A stretch of 64,000 nucleotides of DNA from Chitinophaga chungangae (lineage in GTDB: Bacteria; Bacteroidota; Bacteroidia; Chitinophagales; Chitinophagaceae): positions 1,150,737 through 1,214,736 of the forward strand of contig NZ_JAGHKP010000002.1 in NCBI RefSeq assembly GCF_017742215.1, in the 5' to 3' direction. The translations under genes were made by a program, and so were the position numbers. Shown here piece after piece: positions 62,133 through 64,000 of this stretch (its first letter is position 1; every line of letters begins with the position of its first letter). The notes beneath the pieces are model-generated. The model worked only from the letters and a program-made list of their open reading frames with translations, did not search any database and was not told where the DNA came from.

Positions 62133-62145
62133 TTAAACGGTGGTA

Positions 62146-62385
62146 TTAGGATGATGCATACGTTTCGTCGATCGCTCTCGCCAGCGCACGGTCTTTGTCT
62201 GTCACGGTATTTCCTGCGCTGTGCGTATTCAGCCAGATCTCCACCTTGTTCCAGGTATTGCTCCAGGTGGGGTGATGGTCCATCTTTTCCGCCGTCAGCG
62301 CCACTTTGGTCATAAATGCAAATGCTTCGCGAAAATCTTTGAAAGTAAACGCGCGGTAAAGATGTTGATCTGTTTCCTGCCACAT
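62146..62385 (-). CDS. phhB: 4a-hydroxytetrahydrobiopterin dehydratase
   Basis: A 79-residue PCD/DCoH protein. The active-site region with three histidines or equivalents is seen in [20 protein letters not shown], and [11 protein letters not shown] is typical of the N-terminus. It regenerates the pterin cofactor of aromatic amino acid hydroxylases. It lies 13 bp upstream of the sensor kinase gene on the same strand. The overlapping frame at 62129-62419 is a shadow. Confidence 0.88.
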   Translation of the reverse strand: MWQETDQHLYRAFTFKDFREAFAFMTKVALTAEKMDHHPTWSNTWNKVEIWLNTHSAGNTVTDKDRALARAIDETYASS

Positions 62386-62424
62386 ATGATTGAATTTTTA
62401 GGCCATAACGTGTAAACAAGGCGT

Positions 62425-62868
62425 TCAGAAGATCAGGTTGATCTTGTTTTTAATGTCTTTCATATCCAGCAGGGTCACCAGCTGCACGGTTTCCACCTTC
62501 CTGCATTGTTCTGTCAGCAATTTTACGTCCGCTGCCTGGTAATAATTCCCTTTGATCAGCCAGATATAGTCCACGTGTTTTAATTCCGGCAGTAAAAACT
62601 CCGCTTTACAGTGATTGTTATAAAAATAATGGGCCGCCGATTTGGTCAGCTCCTGGTATTCAAACACGGTAAAGTAGTAGGAACGCCGGTTTTTGGTGAG
62701 ATTGATCTCCAGGGAATTGTTCACCCTGAGATCCAACCCCAGTTGTTTGTTGATCTGCCAGCACACCTGGTAATCGCGGGCCTGGGAAATGATCCCGGCC
62801 AGCCACGTATCCTCGAAAAAGTCTTCCACCAATTGCTCCTGATCCAGCTTGAGTTTGAGTACTGACAT
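62425..62868 (-). CDS. IPExxxVDY family protein
   Basis: A 147-residue protein named after its conserved motif, here LPELKHVDYIWLIKG (the first Ile of the motif is Leu). The family is limited to Bacteroidota, has no known function and is soluble. It lies between phhB and the alkyltransferase-like gene with short gaps, so these genes probably share transcription. Confidence 0.82.
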   Translation of the reverse strand: MSVLKLKLDQEQLVEDFFEDTWLAGIISQARDYQVCWQINKQLGLDLRVNNSLEINLTKNRRSYYFTVFEYQELTKSAAHYFYNNHCKAEFLLPELKHVDYIWLIKGNYYQAADVKLLTEQCRKVETVQLVTLLDMKDIKNKINLIF

Positions 62869-62925
62869 ATTTTAAAGTAAACGGGAACCTGTAATGATGT
62901 AAAGGTATTGAAAGTAAATAAAGCG

Positions 62926-63318
62926 CTATGCTTTCTTTTTCGGAAGTGGCGGGTTCCAGAAAACCTTGTCGAAATGCTGTACCTGGTCGTTTTTCACTTC
63001 GATGCCCTCGGCTTCCAGCAGCTCCTGCATGAGGGTGGGGGTGGGAAAATGATGTTTGCCGGTAAGCAGCCCTTTGCTGTTCACCACGCGGTGGGCCGGC
63101 ACGGGTTTGGGCGCCGAGCCGGCGGCGTTCATGGCCCAGCCTACCATCCGGGCAGACAGCCGGATGCCGGCTCTTTCGGCGATGGCGCCGTAACTGGTCA
63201 CGCGCCCTTTCGGGATGCGCCGCACGATGGCGTACACCGTGTCCAGGAAATTAGGCTCCTTTTTGGGCTTTGCGGGCTTCGAGGAGGCGGCTTTTTTTAT
63301 CTTCGGGGACGTTTTCAT
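62926..63318 (-). CDS. Alkyltransferase-like protein (ATL)
   Basis: A 130-residue MGMT-family protein. The DNA-binding start FLDTVYAIVRRIPKGRVTSYG and the SARMVGWAMNAAGS helix (with the arginine finger) are present. The active-site Cys of PCHRV is replaced by Ala75 in PVPAHRVVNSKG. It therefore cannot transfer alkyl groups and should act as an ATL, which flags O6-alkylguanine for nucleotide excision repair. The start is the ATG at 63318 (MKTSPKIKKA), within the DUF5522 gene; the two overlap by 68 nt. Confidence 0.9.
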   Translation of the reverse strand: MKTSPKIKKAASSKPAKPKKEPNFLDTVYAIVRRIPKGRVTSYGAIAERAGIRLSARMVGWAMNAAGSAPKPVPAHRVVNSKGLLTGKHHFPTPTLMQELLEAEGIEVKNDQVQHFDKVFWNPPLPKKKA

Positions 63319-63448
63319 AATCAAAAGGACAATGCAGGCATCCATTTCCGCAACAATACCCCCGCTCACGATGGTATTTCTCCGTGAGCACTACATATCC
63401 CTGCTCGTTGTAATAAAAATCAATAAGCTCTACCAGCGGCTTCTTCAT
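63251..63448 (-). CDS. DUF5522 small zinc-type protein
   Basis: A 65-residue protein with the DUF5522 signature HRERGYCCGNGCLHCPFDY; three or four cysteines probably bind a metal. It overlaps the upstream trmB gene by 29 nt and the downstream ATL gene by 68 nt, so trmB, DUF5522 and ATL form a translationally coupled chain. The function is unknown. Confidence 0.84.
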   Translation of the reverse strand: MKKPLVELIDFYYNEQGYVVLTEKYHRERGYCCGNGCLHCPFDYENVPEDKKSRLLEARKAQKGA

Positions 63449-64000
63449 CCGTGTCCAGGTTTACCGCTTTCCAATCGATCGGCTGTGCGGGCAATACAAA
63501 TTTAAGGAACCGGATGGTTCTGCCATCGGCCAGGTGCATGCCTTCGTAATAGGTCTGTATGCGCAGCAGCGGCGAAATTTCAGCCTGTGCGTACACGTCC
63601 GGTATATCGGTCAGTTTTTCGGAGCCGGTTTTGGCGATCACCATGCGGGTGAAATCGTACAGTTCCTTCGAATCGGTTTTCAGGTTGATGGTGCCACCCG
63701 GGGCCAGCAATTGCTGGTACATGGCGAGAAAACGCGGGTGCGTGAGGCGTTTTTTGGCCTTGGACTGTCGCAGGAACGGGTCGGGGAAGGTGATCCAGAT
63801 GTCTTTTATCTCGCCCGGGGCGAAATAATCGGTGAGCGCCTCGATCTGGGTACGGAGAAAGGCCACGTTGGCGAGTTTTTCATCCAGGGCGGTTTTGGCG
63901 CCTTTCCAGATGCGGTTGCCTTTGAGGTCTACCCCCATAAAGTTCCTTTCCGGGAACAGCCTTGCCAGGCCAAGGGTATAATCGCCCTTGCCGCAGGCCA
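63420..64000 (-). CDS. trmB: tRNA (guanine-N7-)-methyltransferase, 5' end cut by the window edge
   Basis: TrmB makes m7G46 in tRNA using S-adenosylmethionine. Visible motifs are the SAM site ACGKGDYTLGLARLFPERNF at the window edge, then GVDLKGNRIWKGAK, IWITFPDPFLRQSKAKKR (catalytic Asp) and NLKTDSKELY. The frame stays open to base 64000, so the N-terminus is missing here; the ATG at 63938 is internal. It overlaps the DUF5522 gene by 29 nt. Confidence 0.94.
   Translation of the reverse strand, partial: ACGKGDYTLGLARLFPERNFMGVDLKGNRIWKGAKTALDEKLANVAFLRTQIEALTDYFAPGEIKDIWITFPDPFLRQSKAKKRLTHPRFLAMYQQLLAPGGTINLKTDSKELYDFTRMVIAKTGSEKLTDIPDVYAQAEISPLLRIQTYYEGMHLADGRTIRFLKFVLPAQPIDWKAVNLDTDEEAAGRAY

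Noticed and set aside
62129..62419. 96-codon frame overlapping phhB
   Set aside because: It is in another frame of the same strand over phhB, which has clear family motifs.
1..64000. tRNA, rRNA, CRISPR arrays, insertion sequences or prophage
   Set aside because: I looked for the usual signs (tRNA T-loops, repeat-spacer pattern, transposase motifs, integrase motifs) and found none. A dedicated search (tRNAscan, Infernal, ISfinder) would be decisive.

Overview
The window looks like a chromosomal segment of a Bacteroidota bacterium of the Chitinophagaceae, most like Chitinophaga. The reasons are the alternative complex III respiratory operon, several protein families largely restricted to this phylum (IPExxxVDY, TIGR02757, DUF4197, DUF2911, DUF5522), an extended Rho, AsnS and LysS of the Bacteroidota type, and promoters with the -7 box TAnnTTTG and no strong Shine-Dalgarno sites. 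The DNA is moderately GC-rich. I see no rRNA, tRNA, CRISPR array, insertion sequence or prophage.

Region by region: (1) 1-0.6 kb, purN. (2) 1.1-17.2 kb, one long plus-strand respiratory block. It holds the alternative complex III genes actA-F, the cytochrome c oxidase genes coxB and coxA, heme farnesyltransferase, two subunit III genes, subunit IV, then after a terminator a SCO copper chaperone, a DUF420 (CtaM-like) assembly protein and a small CxxC membrane protein. Electrons would run from menaquinol through the ActABCDEF complex to the caa3-type oxidase, with CtaB, SCO and DUF420 supplying cofactors. (3) 17.1-26.9 kb, a MarR-like regulator with a cysteine cluster, a divergent ClC channel, an FkbM methyltransferase, a SugE-type SMR transporter, MeaB, a glycosyltransferase, a LON-domain protein, CoaX, an outer-membrane protein, LptC and an aldo/keto reductase. 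(4) 26.9-30.5 kb, CsaA and a DPP IV-type peptidase, with four copies of a short promoter-plus-terminator RNA element. (5) 30.5-47 kb, housekeeping and metabolism: DoxX-like, LysS, USP, DUF4197, an AT-rich DUF4268 nuclease-like gene, flavin reductase and FAA hydrolase, a serine hydrolase/NodB fusion, a fatty acid hydroxylase, TIGR02757, cystathionine gamma-synthase, DUF2911, a sulfatase and AcpH. A fifth copy of the RNA element is here. (6) 47-64 kb, a PepSY-like secreted protein, a deoxyhypusine synthase homologue, TetR, an outer-membrane protein, two small lipoproteins, Rho, AsnS, ExbD, a 2OG oxygenase, a Gly-Gly leader peptide, an alpha/beta hydrolase, a chromate transporter, a LytS/LytTR-type two-component pair, PhhB, IPExxxVDY, an alkyltransferase-like protein, DUF5522 and a truncated TrmB.

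The most striking unexplained signal is a family of about 60-nt free-standing RNA units, five copies in 64 kb and all on the plus strand. Each has a Bacteroidota-like -7 promoter box, a near-invariant 5' sequence beginning GGTTTTTCATAGGATATGG and an intrinsic terminator whose stem covaries while its hexaloop stays ATTCTT (AATCTT once). I know of no named family that matches it; I could not search Rfam.
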